Shown here: positions 1-7,274 of the stretch, piece by piece
How the letters are laid out: each line of letters begins with the position of its first letter
Numbering within the stretch: position 1 is the first letter of the stretch
NCBI GenBank assembly: GCA_963926925.1
Contig: CAWUZD010000011.1
Span: forward strand, 1-45,501
Direction of reading: 5' to 3'
DNA: 45,501 nt
Origin: Paralactobacillus_A sp963926925
GTDB taxonomy: Bacteria; Bacillota; Bacilli; Lactobacillales; Lactobacillaceae
The notes under the pieces: model-generated
What the model was told of the DNA's origin: nothing
Seen by the model: the letters and a program-made list of their open reading frames with translations, nothing else
The model's database searches: none
Program-made: the position numbers and the translations under genes

Positions 1-11
1 ATAATAATGAA

Positions 12-45
12 AAGGGTATGTTGCATTGCAACATGCTCTTTTTTG
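12..45 (+). terminator. Intrinsic terminator of an upstream gene
   Basis: A seven-base-pair stem (ATGTTGC/GCAACAT, loop ATT, 18-34) is followed by a run of T. It would end transcription of a plus-strand gene lying just left of the window. Confidence 0.75.
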
Positions 46-113
46 TTCATAAGTGTTTACAGATATTATTTGTGAAAAGTCAATTACAATAAAAATGAAT
101 ATGAAATTACCAA

Positions 114-131
114 AATGTCTAAATAGACATT
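114..131. promoter_or_regulatory. Perfect palindrome before the efflux gene, probable repressor operator
   Basis: AATGTCT and AGACATT are separated by AAAT, giving an 18-bp perfect inverted repeat ending about 16 bp before the efflux pump start. Size and position suit a dimeric TetR- or MarR-type regulator, but no regulator gene is visible in the window. The function is inferred from symmetry and position only. Confidence 0.5.
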
Positions 132-147
132 GGTGGGGATGATTTGA

Positions 148-1485
148 ATGATTACAATGAGTCGGAAACAACGCATAATTGTGACGACGTTAACGTTATT
201 AATGACGTTTTTATGTTTGTTAAACCAAACGATGATGATGACAGCATTACCATTAATTAGCAATGATATGCATGTTAATTTGAATATTACACAGTGGTTA
301 GTGAGTGGCTATATTCTTATTATTGGCGTAATTACACCATTAACAGCCGGCATTTACAAACGCTTTTCTAACCGACAATTGGTAATAAGTGCGTTATCGT
401 TTTTTACAGTGGGAACATTATTGGGTTGTTTTGCGAATAACTTTGCGGTATTACTAGCAGCTCGGTTATTACAAGCGGTATGTAATGGCTTGTTATTCTC
501 GTTTTCAATGACAACGATGGTTTCCATTTATCCGGCAAAACATCGTGGGACAGTCATTGGCACAACAAGTATGATGATTTCCCTCGGTACGGCGTTTGGA
601 CCGGTACTTGGTGGCTTAATTATTAACGGTTTAAGTTGGCATTATTTATTTTATTTGATGTTGCCATGTGCGGTTTTGATTTTAGTAATTTCATGGTGGT
701 TGTTTCCTAACTATTCACAACGTGAAAATATCCGGTTATGCTTTGGTGATGTTTTATTATCATTGAGTGGATTAGGTTTATTCTTAACCGGAGTAACGTT
801 ATTGGCAACCTGGGTGGTACCATCATTATTAATGATTTTAGGCGGGTTAGTTTTAATTGGTGGTTTTGTTTATCAGCAACTACATGCCCAGCAACCGTTA
901 TTACAAATTAATATTTTACGTGATCGTAGTTTTCGCATCTTTACTTTGATTGGCTTGTTAACATTTATGTTGCGGATGGGAGCTCAACAATTAATTCTAG
1001 TTTTCGCGGAAAAAGGTCTGCATATTGATACTTTTATCGCTGGCTTATTGGTTTTACCTGGTTCAGCGATTAATGCGTTTGGAGCGCCAATTGTGGGTAA
1101 ATATTACGATAAACATGGTAATAACATTATCTTAATTGGCTTAATTGTGATGTTGCTTAGTACAAGCACAATGCTATTCATTGGCGGCAATAGTGCGGGT
1201 TACTGGTTAGCAATTATCTTTACCATTATGATGATTGGTTACGCATGCATTTATTCACCAGCTTTATCAAGTGCTTATCATAATTTAACAACTGCTCAAA
1301 ATAGTGAAGGTGTTGCTTTAAATACAACCTTACGGCAAACAGCCGGTGCCATCGCTAATACAGTATTAATTATTTTGGCAGATTGGCCACATTCATTTGT
1401 ACTAGGTTTTCATAACGCAATTATCTTTACGTTATTACTAATTGTGATTGCGATTGTTGCTTTTGTTGACTATCGCTGCCATTAG
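148..1485 (+). CDS. DHA2-type MFS drug:proton antiporter
   Basis: A 445-residue integral membrane protein built almost wholly of hydrophobic segments, of the EmrB/QacA (DHA2) type. It has the antiporter motif C FGPVLGGLI near residue 150, after a conserved AVCNGLL segment, and a basic loop after the second membrane span (GIYKRFSNRQ) that matches the MFS motif A position. Members of the family use the proton gradient to export drugs or other amphipathic compounds; the substrate cannot be read from sequence. The ATG at 148 follows a GGTGGGGA ribosome binding site; a second ATG three codons on is possible. A palindrome directly upstream suggests local repression. It stands alone and belongs to the host chromosome. 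Confidence 0.9.
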   Translation: MITMSRKQRIIVTTLTLLMTFLCLLNQTMMMTALPLISNDMHVNLNITQWLVSGYILIIGVITPLTAGIYKRFSNRQLVISALSFFTVGTLLGCFANNFAVLLAARLLQAVCNGLLFSFSMTTMVSIYPAKHRGTVIGTTSMMISLGTAFGPVLGGLIINGLSWHYLFYLMLPCAVLILVISWWLFPNYSQRENIRLCFGDVLLSLSGLGLFLTGVTLLATWVVPSLLMILGGLVLIGGFVYQQLHAQQPLLQINILRDRSFRIFTLIGLLTFMLRMGAQQLILVFAEKGLHIDTFIAGLLVLPGSAINAFGAPIVGKYYDKHGNNIILIGLIVMLLSTSTMLFIGGNSAGYWLAIIFTIMMIGYACIYSPALSSAYHNLTTAQNSEGVALNTTLRQTAGAIANTVLIILADWPHSFVLGFHNAIIFTLLLIVIAIVAFVDYRCH

Positions 1486-1524
1486 TTTTAAATTATGGAT
1501 AACATTATGAAGGAAAAGGGATAG

Positions 1525-1659
1525 TATGCTCGTTGCCGTTAAGTTTTTAAGTGATGATGTTATGAAAGACACGATTAATTATAAGAACTTTTTAAAACAA
1601 CAAAAGCGTAATATTTATAAAGGGGGCTTGGTCAGAAAACACGGGAATTCATTCCCGTG
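1525..1659 (+). pseudogene. Probable 5' half of a small gene interrupted by the TnpB element
   Basis: A 44-codon frame starts at an ATG with a good AAGGAAAAGGGA ribosome binding site. After about 31 codons it runs into the left end of the TnpB element and stops inside the element's terminal hairpin. The host-coded part begins MLVAVKFLSDDVMKD. The frame at 3140-3325 on the far side of the element lacks a ribosome binding site and can be joined in phase by removing the element. I read the two as halves of one gene of about 100 codons. No family was recognised. Confidence 0.45.
1640..1659. repeat. Left-end hairpin of the TnpB element
   Basis: CACGGGAAT and ATTCCCGTG form a nine-base-pair perfect stem with a TC loop. 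IS200/IS605 elements carry such subterminal hairpins, which the TnpA transposase recognises as single-stranded DNA. Confidence 0.7.
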
Positions 1660-1805
1660 ATGAATGACCTCATCAAGCGCCTGTTTTTACTTTTTGGTTG
1701 GTAATGCTTGCTGCATTAAGTCTTTTGGTAATTAACATGTTCATTAATAAAATTAATCATATATACTATTAATATGTATCGTGATTAAGAAAGGAGTATT
1801 CAATC

Positions 1806-2969
1806 ATGCTAAAAGGTAATAAGTTACGGATCTATCCAACTAAGCAACAGTGTGATGATTTAAATTGTATGTTTGGTAATGATCGTTTTGTGTGGAATCA
1901 AATGTTAAACATGTTAAATGAACGTTATCAAAATAATCATCACGCTTATTTTCCAACGACTTATGAACTTAATTACCTTTTAAAGCAACTTAAAGTTGAA
2001 TATCCTTTTTTAAAGGGTAGTGATAGTTCTAGTTTACAAGTTACTAATGATAACTTGGTTAAAGCATTTCAACGTTTCTTTAAGAAAATTAGTGGCAAGC
2101 CACGTTTTCATAGCCGTAAGGCTAGTAAACAAAGTTATACTGGTAAATCAACGCTTCAAGTTATCAGTAAACACTATCTGAAAGTGCCAAAACTCGGTTA
2201 CGTCAAGTGTAGTGATACTAGCTGTATTAGTGGGCATCTTATTAAACGCTATACCGTATCATTAGCACCAACGGGTAAGTACTACTTGGCGGTGAATTAT
2301 GAATGTGAAAACCAAACATTCAGTAAAACTAACCGGCAAGTTGGAATTGACTTAAATGCCAGTGAACTAGCAACTTTATCTGATGGCACGCATGTGCCAT
2401 CACTTGATACTAAAGATCTAGAAGCAAAGTTACGCTTAGCACAACGGCAGTTGTCTCGTCGTTATCAACGTGCGAAGCGTTTAATTCAGTATGACCAACA
2501 GTATCACAAGGACAATGTCCGTGAACTAACTGACTTTCCTAATTACCAAAGACAACGGCAAGCTGTTGCCAAATTACATGCCAAAATAGCTAACAAGCGG
2601 AATGATTATCTTCATAAAATTACCACTTACTTAGTTAAGCACTTTGATAACATTGTGATTGAAGATTTAAAAGTCGGTAATATGCTGAAAAACCATCATT
2701 TAGCGCACAAAATTGCTAGTCAAAGTTGGTATGAATTGCGACGACAACTAACATATAAGTGTGCATGGTACGGTAAAGATCTAATTATTGTTAGTCCACG
2801 TAATACTAGTCGGATTTGTTCACAGTGTAGTTTGAAGAATATCCAATTTGATCAACTAACGACTAATGAATGGTTAGCAATCAGACACTGGACGTGTCCG
2901 CATTGTGGGGCAAAATTAGACCGTGATGTTAATGCCGCAATTAATATTTTAAATAGAGGTTTAGCGTAA
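1806..2969 (+). CDS. tnpB: RNA-guided nuclease TnpB of the IS200/IS605 family
   Basis: A 387-residue TnpB/OrfB. The N-terminal helical region begins MLKGNKLRIYPTKQQ. The split RuvC nuclease looks complete: Asp182 in GIDLNAS, Glu286 in IVIEDLK, and Asp374 in LDRDVNAA. A four-cysteine zinc ribbon (C338, C341, C364, C367) lies between the second and third RuvC motifs. TnpB proteins cut DNA matched by a guide at the end of the omega RNA and help the element persist at its donor site. The ATG at 1806 follows AAGAAAGGAG. Length is typical and no frame disruption is seen, so activity is plausible. Confidence 0.93.
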   Translation: MLKGNKLRIYPTKQQCDDLNCMFGNDRFVWNQMLNMLNERYQNNHHAYFPTTYELNYLLKQLKVEYPFLKGSDSSSLQVTNDNLVKAFQRFFKKISGKPRFHSRKASKQSYTGKSTLQVISKHYLKVPKLGYVKCSDTSCISGHLIKRYTVSLAPTGKYYLAVNYECENQTFSKTNRQVGIDLNASELATLSDGTHVPSLDTKDLEAKLRLAQRQLSRRYQRAKRLIQYDQQYHKDNVRELTDFPNYQRQRQAVAKLHAKIANKRNDYLHKITTYLVKHFDNIVIEDLKVGNMLKNHHLAHKIASQSWYELRRQLTYKCAWYGKDLIIVSPRNTSRICSQCSLKNIQFDQLTTNEWLAIRHWTCPHCGAKLDRDVNAAINILNRGLA

Positions 2970-3107
2970 AATAAAAAGGCACGGAACATGCCTTGGTAAG
3001 ATAGTTGACCCAATACTACCGAGAATAGTTAACCGCTAGGTTAACATTACTTAGCAGCAAGGTTGATGTTCCCAGAAACTCGGTACTTTAGTGCCGATGT
3101 AGTTCAT
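2945..3107 (+). ncRNA. Probable omega RNA from the tnpB 3' end and right end
   Basis: The stretch from the tnpB stop to the right-end hairpin is non-coding and full of pairing segments: AAGGCA/TGCCTT just after the stop, and CGGTAC/GTGCCG at the end. In this family the RNA scaffold covers the 3' end of tnpB plus the right end, and the guide is read from the flanking DNA. Here the guide would begin near 3108 with AGTAAAATTACACC. The 5' end is a guess. Confidence 0.6.
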
Positions 3108-3139
3108 AGTAAAATTACACCAATAGAAAAATTGATAAT

Positions 3140-3325
3140 ATGCGGAAGGCTGATTTGCTAGTTAAACTTAATAAACGTCAACATTTAATTGCCAAAATTA
3201 ACGAGTTAAGACATGCGGCCGTTGATGATAAAGAAATTGCTGATATTTTGGCCAAACTTAATTTGACAGATACTGATCTTGATGATTTGATTAATATCTT
3301 GCCAGATTCAGATTTTAAATTTTAA
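3140..3325 (+). pseudogene. Probable 3' half of the small gene split by the TnpB element
   Basis: A 61-codon frame beginning MRKADLLVKLNKRQ, rich in Lys, Leu and Asp, predicted helical and acidic at the end (NILPDSDFKF). The ATG has no ribosome binding site, and the frame is open upstream to within about 25 bp of the element's right end, as expected for the tail of an interrupted gene. If it is translated alone it would be a small soluble helical protein of unknown role. Confidence 0.4.
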
Positions 3326-3335
3326 CCGTTTTGCA

Positions 3336-3386
3336 ACCTTATCTTTAAATAATCTTTAAACTTGCAGATTATACCTAAGATAAGGT
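3336..3386. promoter_or_regulatory. Inverted repeat that could hide the ribosome binding site of a 19-residue peptide
   Basis: ACCTTATCTT (3336-3345) is the exact complement of AAGATAAGGT (3377-3386). The right arm contains the AAGGTG ribosome binding site of the peptide frame at 3394. If transcription starts upstream of the left arm, the stem would sequester that site; otherwise the pair may be a protein-binding dyad. Confidence 0.4.
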
Positions 3387-3393
3387 GATAAAA

Positions 3394-3453
3394 ATGTGGT
3401 TAGTGCCATGGTCAATTATAATGTTTTGTATTTTAATGTTATTTGGCATTTAG
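3394..3453 (+). CDS. Possible 19-residue hydrophobic peptide
   Basis: The frame begins at an ATG with an AAGGTG ribosome binding site seven bases upstream and encodes MWLVPWSIIMFCILMLFGI, a single membrane-spanning peptide with almost no soluble part. It lies between the split small gene and the tRNA. Its size and composition resemble small membrane peptides of type I toxin or membrane-modulator kind, but no family is recognised. It may be chance. Confidence 0.3.
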   Translation: MWLVPWSIIMFCILMLFGI

Positions 3454-3455
3454 TA

Positions 3456-3484
3456 TTGGCAAATAAATTAATTAACGTTAAAAT
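3456..3484 (+). promoter_or_regulatory. Promoter of the tRNA-Leu gene
   Basis: TTGGCA (3456-3461) and TAAAAT (3479-3484) are separated by exactly 17 bp. The expected start, near 3491, lies about ten bases before the mature tRNA. Confidence 0.7.
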
Positions 3485-3501
3485 AAAGCTTGCATAGCTG
3501 T

Positions 3502-3585
3502 GCCACTGTGGCGAAATTGGCAGACGCGCAGTGTTCAGGTCGCTGTATGAGTAATCATGTACAGGTTCGAATCCTGCCAGTGGCA
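3502..3585 (+). tRNA. tRNA-Leu, anticodon CAG
   Basis: An 84-nt tRNA with a GCCACTG/CAGTGGC acceptor stem and A as discriminator. The anticodon stem CAGTG/CGCTG holds the loop TTCAGGT, giving anticodon CAG. A variable arm of class II length and the T-arm segment GGTTCGAATCC are also present. The 3' CCA is not encoded. The gene serves as the phage attachment site: the last 14 bases lie in the att core, so the gene is restored on integration. Confidence 0.95.
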
Positions 3586-3588
3586 TTT
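3572..3588. repeat. attL core, 17 bp, at the 3' end of tRNA-Leu
   Basis: TCCTGCCAGTGGCATTT here is identical to 45037-45053. The match covers the T-arm 3' strand and the acceptor 3' strand of the tRNA plus three bases, as is usual for tyrosine integrases that use tRNA genes. The integrase gene lies 143 bp away. Confidence 0.93.
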
Positions 3589-3592
3589 GTAA

Positions 3593-3731
3593 TGTTAACG
3601 GGTGTTAATGGGAAATTTTTACAAATCTTCATAAATGTTGTTAAATCAATGTTTATGAAGATTTTTTATTTTATCAATTGCAAATTATATTAACGGATAT
3701 TAACGAAAGTCCGTGCAATTTCCGTGCAATT
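3593..3731. promoter_or_regulatory. Phage attachment arm with two repeat families and a terminator
   Basis: CCGTGCAATT occurs at 3711-3720 and 3722-3731, with a CGTGCAAT relative near attR at 44981. A second pair, GTTAACGGGTGTTAATG near 3593 and ATTAACGGATATTAACG near 3689, resembles direct repeats. Such repeats beside the core are the usual arm-type sites of tyrosine integrases. A strong hairpin with a T-run (3623-3667) replaces the tRNA's original terminator. Confidence 0.6.
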
Positions 3732-4868
3732 TTATTTATAGAGATTAATTAATAATTTTTCAGTCCGTTCATTATTCATTTGTTCCATTTCATTTAATAA
3801 ATGTGTATAAGTTTTTAGGGTGGTAGTAATATCACTATGACCTAAGCGCTTTGATACATAATTAATAGGGATGTTATTACTAATTAAATAACTAGCATGT
3901 GTATGCCGCAAACCGTGGAATGTAATCCAATTTTGTTGATTAATACCAGCATCTTTTTGCAATTGTCTTAAAGTCTTATTAGCAGCATTATTAGTTGGAA
4001 TAGTAAATTTATTGTTAATTGACCTAAATAATAAATTATCGTTATCACGATAGCCTTTTTTTATATAATATTTAGCTTGTTCATTTTTTAATTGTTTTAA
4101 AATGGCTATTAAGTTATCATCAATGGCAATGACACGATCACTACTAGTATTTTTTAACGGTTTAAAACCAGTATGGTTAATATAATCATATGCACGGGCA
4201 ATGTGAATAGTTTTATTTTTAAAATCAATGTTATTCCATGTCATACCACATACTTCAGCATAACGAGCACCAGTTAACGCACCAAATAAAATCATATAAG
4301 TAGTAATACTGTTAATTGAAAGGTTATTAAGTGCTTGCTTAATTAATTTATTGAAATCATCAACGTTTAAATATTTATCGCTTGCTTTTTTACCATTAGC
4401 ACCGTTATTGCGTACTCTTTTCGTAAAATCCTTGTAAATGATACCTTCATCAATTGCACTATCAACCATTTCACGAACATAAGAATTAACTTTTTGAACA
4501 GATTCTTTAGAGTGATTTTTAGCGTAATTATTTAAAAAAGCTTGATAATCTCTTCTAGTAATATTCTTTAATAAAGATGAACCAAAATACTCATTAATTA
4601 GTTGATTAGTATGCAAGTATCTTAATTCAGTATTATGTGTATATTGTCCTGCTTTAACGTCTTTAAACCAGCGCATATAATAATCACGAAATGAAATCCT
4701 ACTGTTAACTACTTTACCTTTTAAAATCTTATTTTCAGCCTCAATTGCTGCATTTTTAGCAGCTAATTTTGTATTAAAACCGCTTTTATATTGGTAAACG
4801 TCTTTGCCATTAACAACTTTATGAATGCGATAAGACCATGAATGCTTATTCTTTCTAATTTGTGCCAT
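3732..4868 (-). CDS. int: Phage tyrosine integrase
   Basis: A 378-residue site-specific recombinase that inserts and excises the prophage at tRNA-Leu. Residues 1-50 form a small arm-binding type domain, about 60-150 the core-binding domain, and 170-365 the catalytic domain. All catalytic residues are visible: Arg202 (GARYAEVCG), His318-Arg321-His322 (HGLRH), His344 (RLGHS) and Tyr354 (KTYTH). Length is typical of Gram-positive phage integrases. The ATG at 4868 has a GGAG ribosome binding site. It is the last gene of the leftward lysogeny module and ends at the attachment arm. Confidence 0.95.
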   Translation of the reverse strand: MAQIRKNKHSWSYRIHKVVNGKDVYQYKSGFNTKLAAKNAAIEAENKILKGKVVNSRISFRDYYMRWFKDVKAGQYTHNTELRYLHTNQLINEYFGSSLLKNITRRDYQAFLNNYAKNHSKESVQKVNSYVREMVDSAIDEGIIYKDFTKRVRNNGANGKKASDKYLNVDDFNKLIKQALNNLSINSITTYMILFGALTGARYAEVCGMTWNNIDFKNKTIHIARAYDYINHTGFKPLKNTSSDRVIAIDDNLIAILKQLKNEQAKYYIKKGYRDNDNLLFRSINNKFTIPTNNAANKTLRQLQKDAGINQQNWITFHGLRHTHASYLISNNIPINYVSKRLGHSDITTTLKTYTHLLNEMEQMNNERTEKLLINLYK

Positions 4869-4883
4869 TATTATTCTCCTTAC

Positions 4884-4906
4884 AAAAATAGCGCCGCTAG
4901 GGCGCT
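4884..4906 (-). terminator. Terminator after the lipoprotein gene
   Basis: On the minus strand AGCGCC and GGCGCT form a six-pair stem with loop CTAGC, followed by ATTTTT. It lies between the lipoprotein stop and the integrase start, so integrase probably needs its own or read-through transcription. Confidence 0.7.
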
Positions 4907-4916
4907 TACTTATGAA

Positions 4917-5537
4917 TTAGAAACCTGCTTGAACAATATTACCATTAGGATATACACGATAAGTATTAATCATACCGCCATCTCCTGAATTTGGATCATT
5001 TTTAAGATAATTTCTTACTACAAAATAGCCATCAGGATTATTATTACTTACAGGATTACCATTTAGCCACTTGCATTGTGGATTATTAAAACTTCCATTA
5101 ACTAAACAAGACCAACGCCACTTACCATTGTCTGTTCCATATTTATTAATTGCTGCTTGAATAGCTTGCTGTGGAGTGTTAATAACATTGTTATTTTGAT
5201 TATTAATATTTGTTGTTTGGTTTTGATAAGCATTGTTTGTTTTTGAATTGTTATTAGTATCTGAAAATCCTGCAACAGCTGAATTTGTTATTGTAGGTTG
5301 TGTTGAAGAATTACTAGCACTGGATGAAACTGTATTACTTGAACTAGAACTACTTAATGATGAACTAGATAACGTTACACTACTCGAACTTGATTTTTTA
5401 CTGTTGCTTTTAGCAACCTTTGACGTACTTGTTTTTGATGAACTTTTATCATTATCACTATGATTACCACAAGCTGCTAATCCAATTGTTAATAATGCTC
5501 CAGCTGATACGAGAGCTAATTCTTTCCATTGTTTCAT
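4917..5537 (-). CDS. Ser/Asn-rich surface lipoprotein of the lysogeny module
   Basis: A 206-residue precursor with a lipoprotein signal peptide: basic start MKQWK, hydrophobic core, and lipobox LAAC with the modified Cys at about residue 23. A long Ser/Thr/Asn-rich linker (about 28-118) carries a compact C-terminal domain with two cysteines and aromatic residues. It would be anchored outside the membrane. Lipoproteins in this position of lactic-acid-bacterial prophages are often superinfection-exclusion proteins, but this one matches no family I know. It follows the 48-residue membrane protein by two bases, with its ribosome binding site inside that gene's end. Confidence 0.75.
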   Translation of the reverse strand: MKQWKELALVSAGALLTIGLAACGNHSDNDKSSSKTSTSKVAKSNSKKSSSSSVTLSSSSLSSSSSSNTVSSSASNSSTQPTITNSAVAGFSDTNNNSKTNNAYQNQTTNINNQNNNVINTPQQAIQAAINKYGTDNGKWRWSCLVNGSFNNPQCKWLNGNPVSNNNPDGYFVVRNYLKNDPNSGDGGMINTYRVYPNGNIVQAGF

Positions 5538-5539
5538 AT

Positions 5540-5686
5540 TTAGTTACTCCTTTTACTTTCATGATGAATAGTATCTTTACGTGGCTTTTCGTTTAATGGA
5601 GCGCCTGTACTTTTGCTCATTATCCAAACAATTGCTGCAATTGCGATTGCTCGTTTCAAATGTTTCTTAATATTTTCTTTTTTCAT
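5540..5686 (-). CDS. 48-residue membrane protein, unknown function
   Basis: It begins MKKENIKKHLKRAIAIAAIV: a basic N-terminus, one hydrophobic segment at about residues 13-24, then a polar, basic tail. The ATG has an AGGAG ribosome binding site nine bases upstream, and that site overlaps the stop of the immA-like relic. Its 3' end contains the ribosome binding site of the lipoprotein gene, so the two are translated from one message. The role may be linked to the lipoprotein; no family was recognised. Confidence 0.65.
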   Translation of the reverse strand: MKKENIKKHLKRAIAIAAIVWIMSKSTGAPLNEKPRKDTIHHESKRSN

Positions 5687-5692
5687 GTTTTT

Positions 5693-5803
5693 TTACTCCT
5701 TATGTTCAGCTTTTAACGTCTTCAGTGTTTGGACGAACGTATTATCTAATTTAGTAGGGAATACATGCTGCAATTAATAATTTAACTTCTCCAAAGTTTC
5801 CAA
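5693..5803 (-). pseudogene. Internally deleted copy of the immA-like gene
   Basis: The minus strand starts, like the immA gene at 8554, with a ribosome binding site and TTG codon reading LETLEKLNY, against LEALEKLEY in the intact gene; a 33-bp stretch at 5786-5818 has one mismatch to 8534-8566. A TAA follows at once, then in the same frame LQHVFPTKLDNTF, which aligns with the intact gene's C-terminus LQHAYGVPTELEN. The middle, including the HExxH region, is gone. It therefore represents a second immA paralogue reduced to its two ends. Confidence 0.7.
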
Positions 5804-5856
5804 GGTAACACCTTCTACACTAAATTTTGAAAACTAGTAATGTTATATATTAGTAA

Positions 5857-6648
5857 TTATTTAAATTTTTCAACAGCAATTTCTCTTTCAGAATATAAAA
5901 TGGGATAAATATCAGAATTATTAAATAAATTTAATATATCGTTATGAATTTCTATTTTTTTATCGTTTTTATAATCATTTATAAAAGTAAAAAATTGAGT
6001 ATTTTTATTTTTTAATACATTTTTTGTTTGTTCAACATCTGTAACAATTGCTTTAGCGAACATATCATTATTTCCACCAGCTAAAACTTTAATTAATTTA
6101 TCTGGTATCTTTTCCCCAAGACCGGGAATGCTATAATCAAATTTATGATTTAAACCGCTTTCTCCAATAAAAGATGCGTCTTTCAACACTCTTATATTGT
6201 TATCTAAAAAATATTTATCCATATCTTCAATAAAGAAATTTCTTGTATTGTTATTGGATAGCATAAACATATCATTAACAAATAAAATAGCCTGAAGCAA
6301 TCGATGTTTCGCAATGGGAAAATCCTTAACATCAGCATTTATAGTTAATTCATCATTATTAGTTAAATTGATACCATATGTTTTTAATTGCATATTTAAT
6401 AATTTTTCTCTTTTTTTTGAATGATGTATAAATATTCCTTGAGATTCAAGATTATCTATGGTCCATCCATCATCAGTTAGCTTTATAAAATCATTTGGCT
6501 TGGGAATAGCATATATTACAATTTCATCTGAAAAATTATCTAAAAAAGGAGTATCGATGCGAATAATATCATCTAATTGTTTATAAGAAAAACTTTTATT
6601 GATCCAATTTACATACTGCTTTTTTAGGTTATTTGCATCGATATTCAT
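5857..6648 (-). CDS. DUF1828/DUF1829-type protein
   Basis: About 263 residues. The N-terminal part matches the DUF1828 pattern: RIDTPFLDNFSDEIVIY, then IKLTDDGWTIDNLESQG and a basic KKREKLLN segment. The C-terminal half (from about residue 150) fits DUF1829. I recognise this architecture from conserved phrases, and its biochemical role is not established. The start was set at the ATG with GGAGG eight bases upstream rather than the TTG 15 bases further out. It follows the 6665-7114 gene by 16 bases. The pair sits in the prophage zone where superinfection-exclusion and defence genes are common. Confidence 0.7.
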   Translation of the reverse strand: MNIDANNLKKQYVNWINKSFSYKQLDDIIRIDTPFLDNFSDEIVIYAIPKPNDFIKLTDDGWTIDNLESQGIFIHHSKKREKLLNMQLKTYGINLTNNDELTINADVKDFPIAKHRLLQAILFVNDMFMLSNNNTRNFFIEDMDKYFLDNNIRVLKDASFIGESGLNHKFDYSIPGLGEKIPDKLIKVLAGGNNDMFAKAIVTDVEQTKNVLKNKNTQFFTFINDYKNDKKIEIHNDILNLFNNSDIYPILYSEREIAVEKFK

Positions 6649-6664
6649 TTTGTTTTCCTCCAAA

Positions 6665-7114
6665 TTATTCTTTTATATTTAATAAGGATACAAATTTATC
6701 AAAAGAGGTCAATAAATTATCGTCCTTTGAAAAATTTTGAATGTTGTATTTAGTAATATCATATGCATATCCTTCATATTGTCCATTTTTAATTTTATAT
6801 ACATGTAAATGATTTCTTCCAACGTTTGTACCATCAGAATTATTATGAAAGCTGCCATTAATACATAAACGAAGAAGATGATAATAATTATTATTAAATC
6901 TAATATGCATACTATATTTATTTTCTAAATTACCTCTGTATACATGTAATGTATAATTTATCATATTTTCATAATCAACAACTTTTATGTCTCTTTTTAC
7001 ACGTCCAATAAATGGAGTTTGTTCGTTAATACATTTTATTGTTTTGTCAATAGATTGTTTGGTTATTAATATTAAATTTTTTACTTCCTCATCTGTTAAA
7101 TTATCTAAATTCAC
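6665..7114 (-). CDS. Partner of the DUF1828-type gene, possibly DUF6978-like
   Basis: A 149-residue soluble protein. An N-terminal helical part (about 1-35) is followed by a beta-rich part with the histidine-containing stretches YSMHIRFNNNYYHLLRLC and GRNHLHVYK. The second resembles the signature of a family I know as DUF6978; this assignment is tentative. The start is a GTG with AAGAAGTGA upstream. Close spacing to the DUF1828-type gene indicates co-translation, and the pair looks like a two-gene accessory module. No catalytic motif is certain. Confidence 0.6.
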   Translation of the reverse strand: MNLDNLTDEEVKNLILITKQSIDKTIKCINEQTPFIGRVKRDIKVVDYENMINYTLHVYRGNLENKYSMHIRFNNNYYHLLRLCINGSFHNNSDGTNVGRNHLHVYKIKNGQYEGYAYDITKYNIQNFSKDDNLLTSFDKFVSLLNIKE

Positions 7115-7220
7115 AAAATCACTTCTTAATATTTATCGTAGCATTCTACTCATAATGCTTAAATAGTTTTGACTAAAATACGGCTATCGGTCGTGATTAT
7201 TTCTAGAATATTTTTAAATA

Positions 7221-7257
7221 AAAAGCCTTGCTTTACAATTAAGAACAAGGCTTTTAT
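7221..7257. terminator. Bidirectional terminator between two lysogeny genes
   Basis: AAGCCTTG (7223-7230) pairs with CAAGGCTT (7246-7253). The hairpin is flanked by T-rich sequence on both strands. It ends the minus-strand gene at 7275, so the 6665-7114 pair needs its own promoter in 7115-7220. Confidence 0.75.
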
Positions 7258-7274
7258 TTAACTATTATTTTTTA

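Larger units (their letters stand above)
1620..3107 (+). mobile_element. TnpB-only IS200/IS605-type element
   Basis: The unit consists of a left-end hairpin, an intact tnpB and a right end with a compact terminal hairpin (CGGTAC/GTGCCG, 3081-3096) followed by GATGTAGTTCAT. No tnpA is present, so any movement would need a TnpA supplied elsewhere. The left boundary near 1620 is judged from TTTAT followed by AAAGGGGG; a TTTAT-like motif would also suit a TnpB target-adjacent motif. The exact ends are uncertain by several bases because this family makes no target duplication. Confidence 0.7.

Noticed and set aside
3490..3693. A 67-codon frame over the tRNA
   Set aside because: It reads through the tRNA and its terminator, has no ribosome binding site, and is accidental.
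5233..5463. A 76-codon plus-strand Leu/Glu frame
   Set aside because: It is the reverse reading of the Ser/Asn-rich lipoprotein linker.
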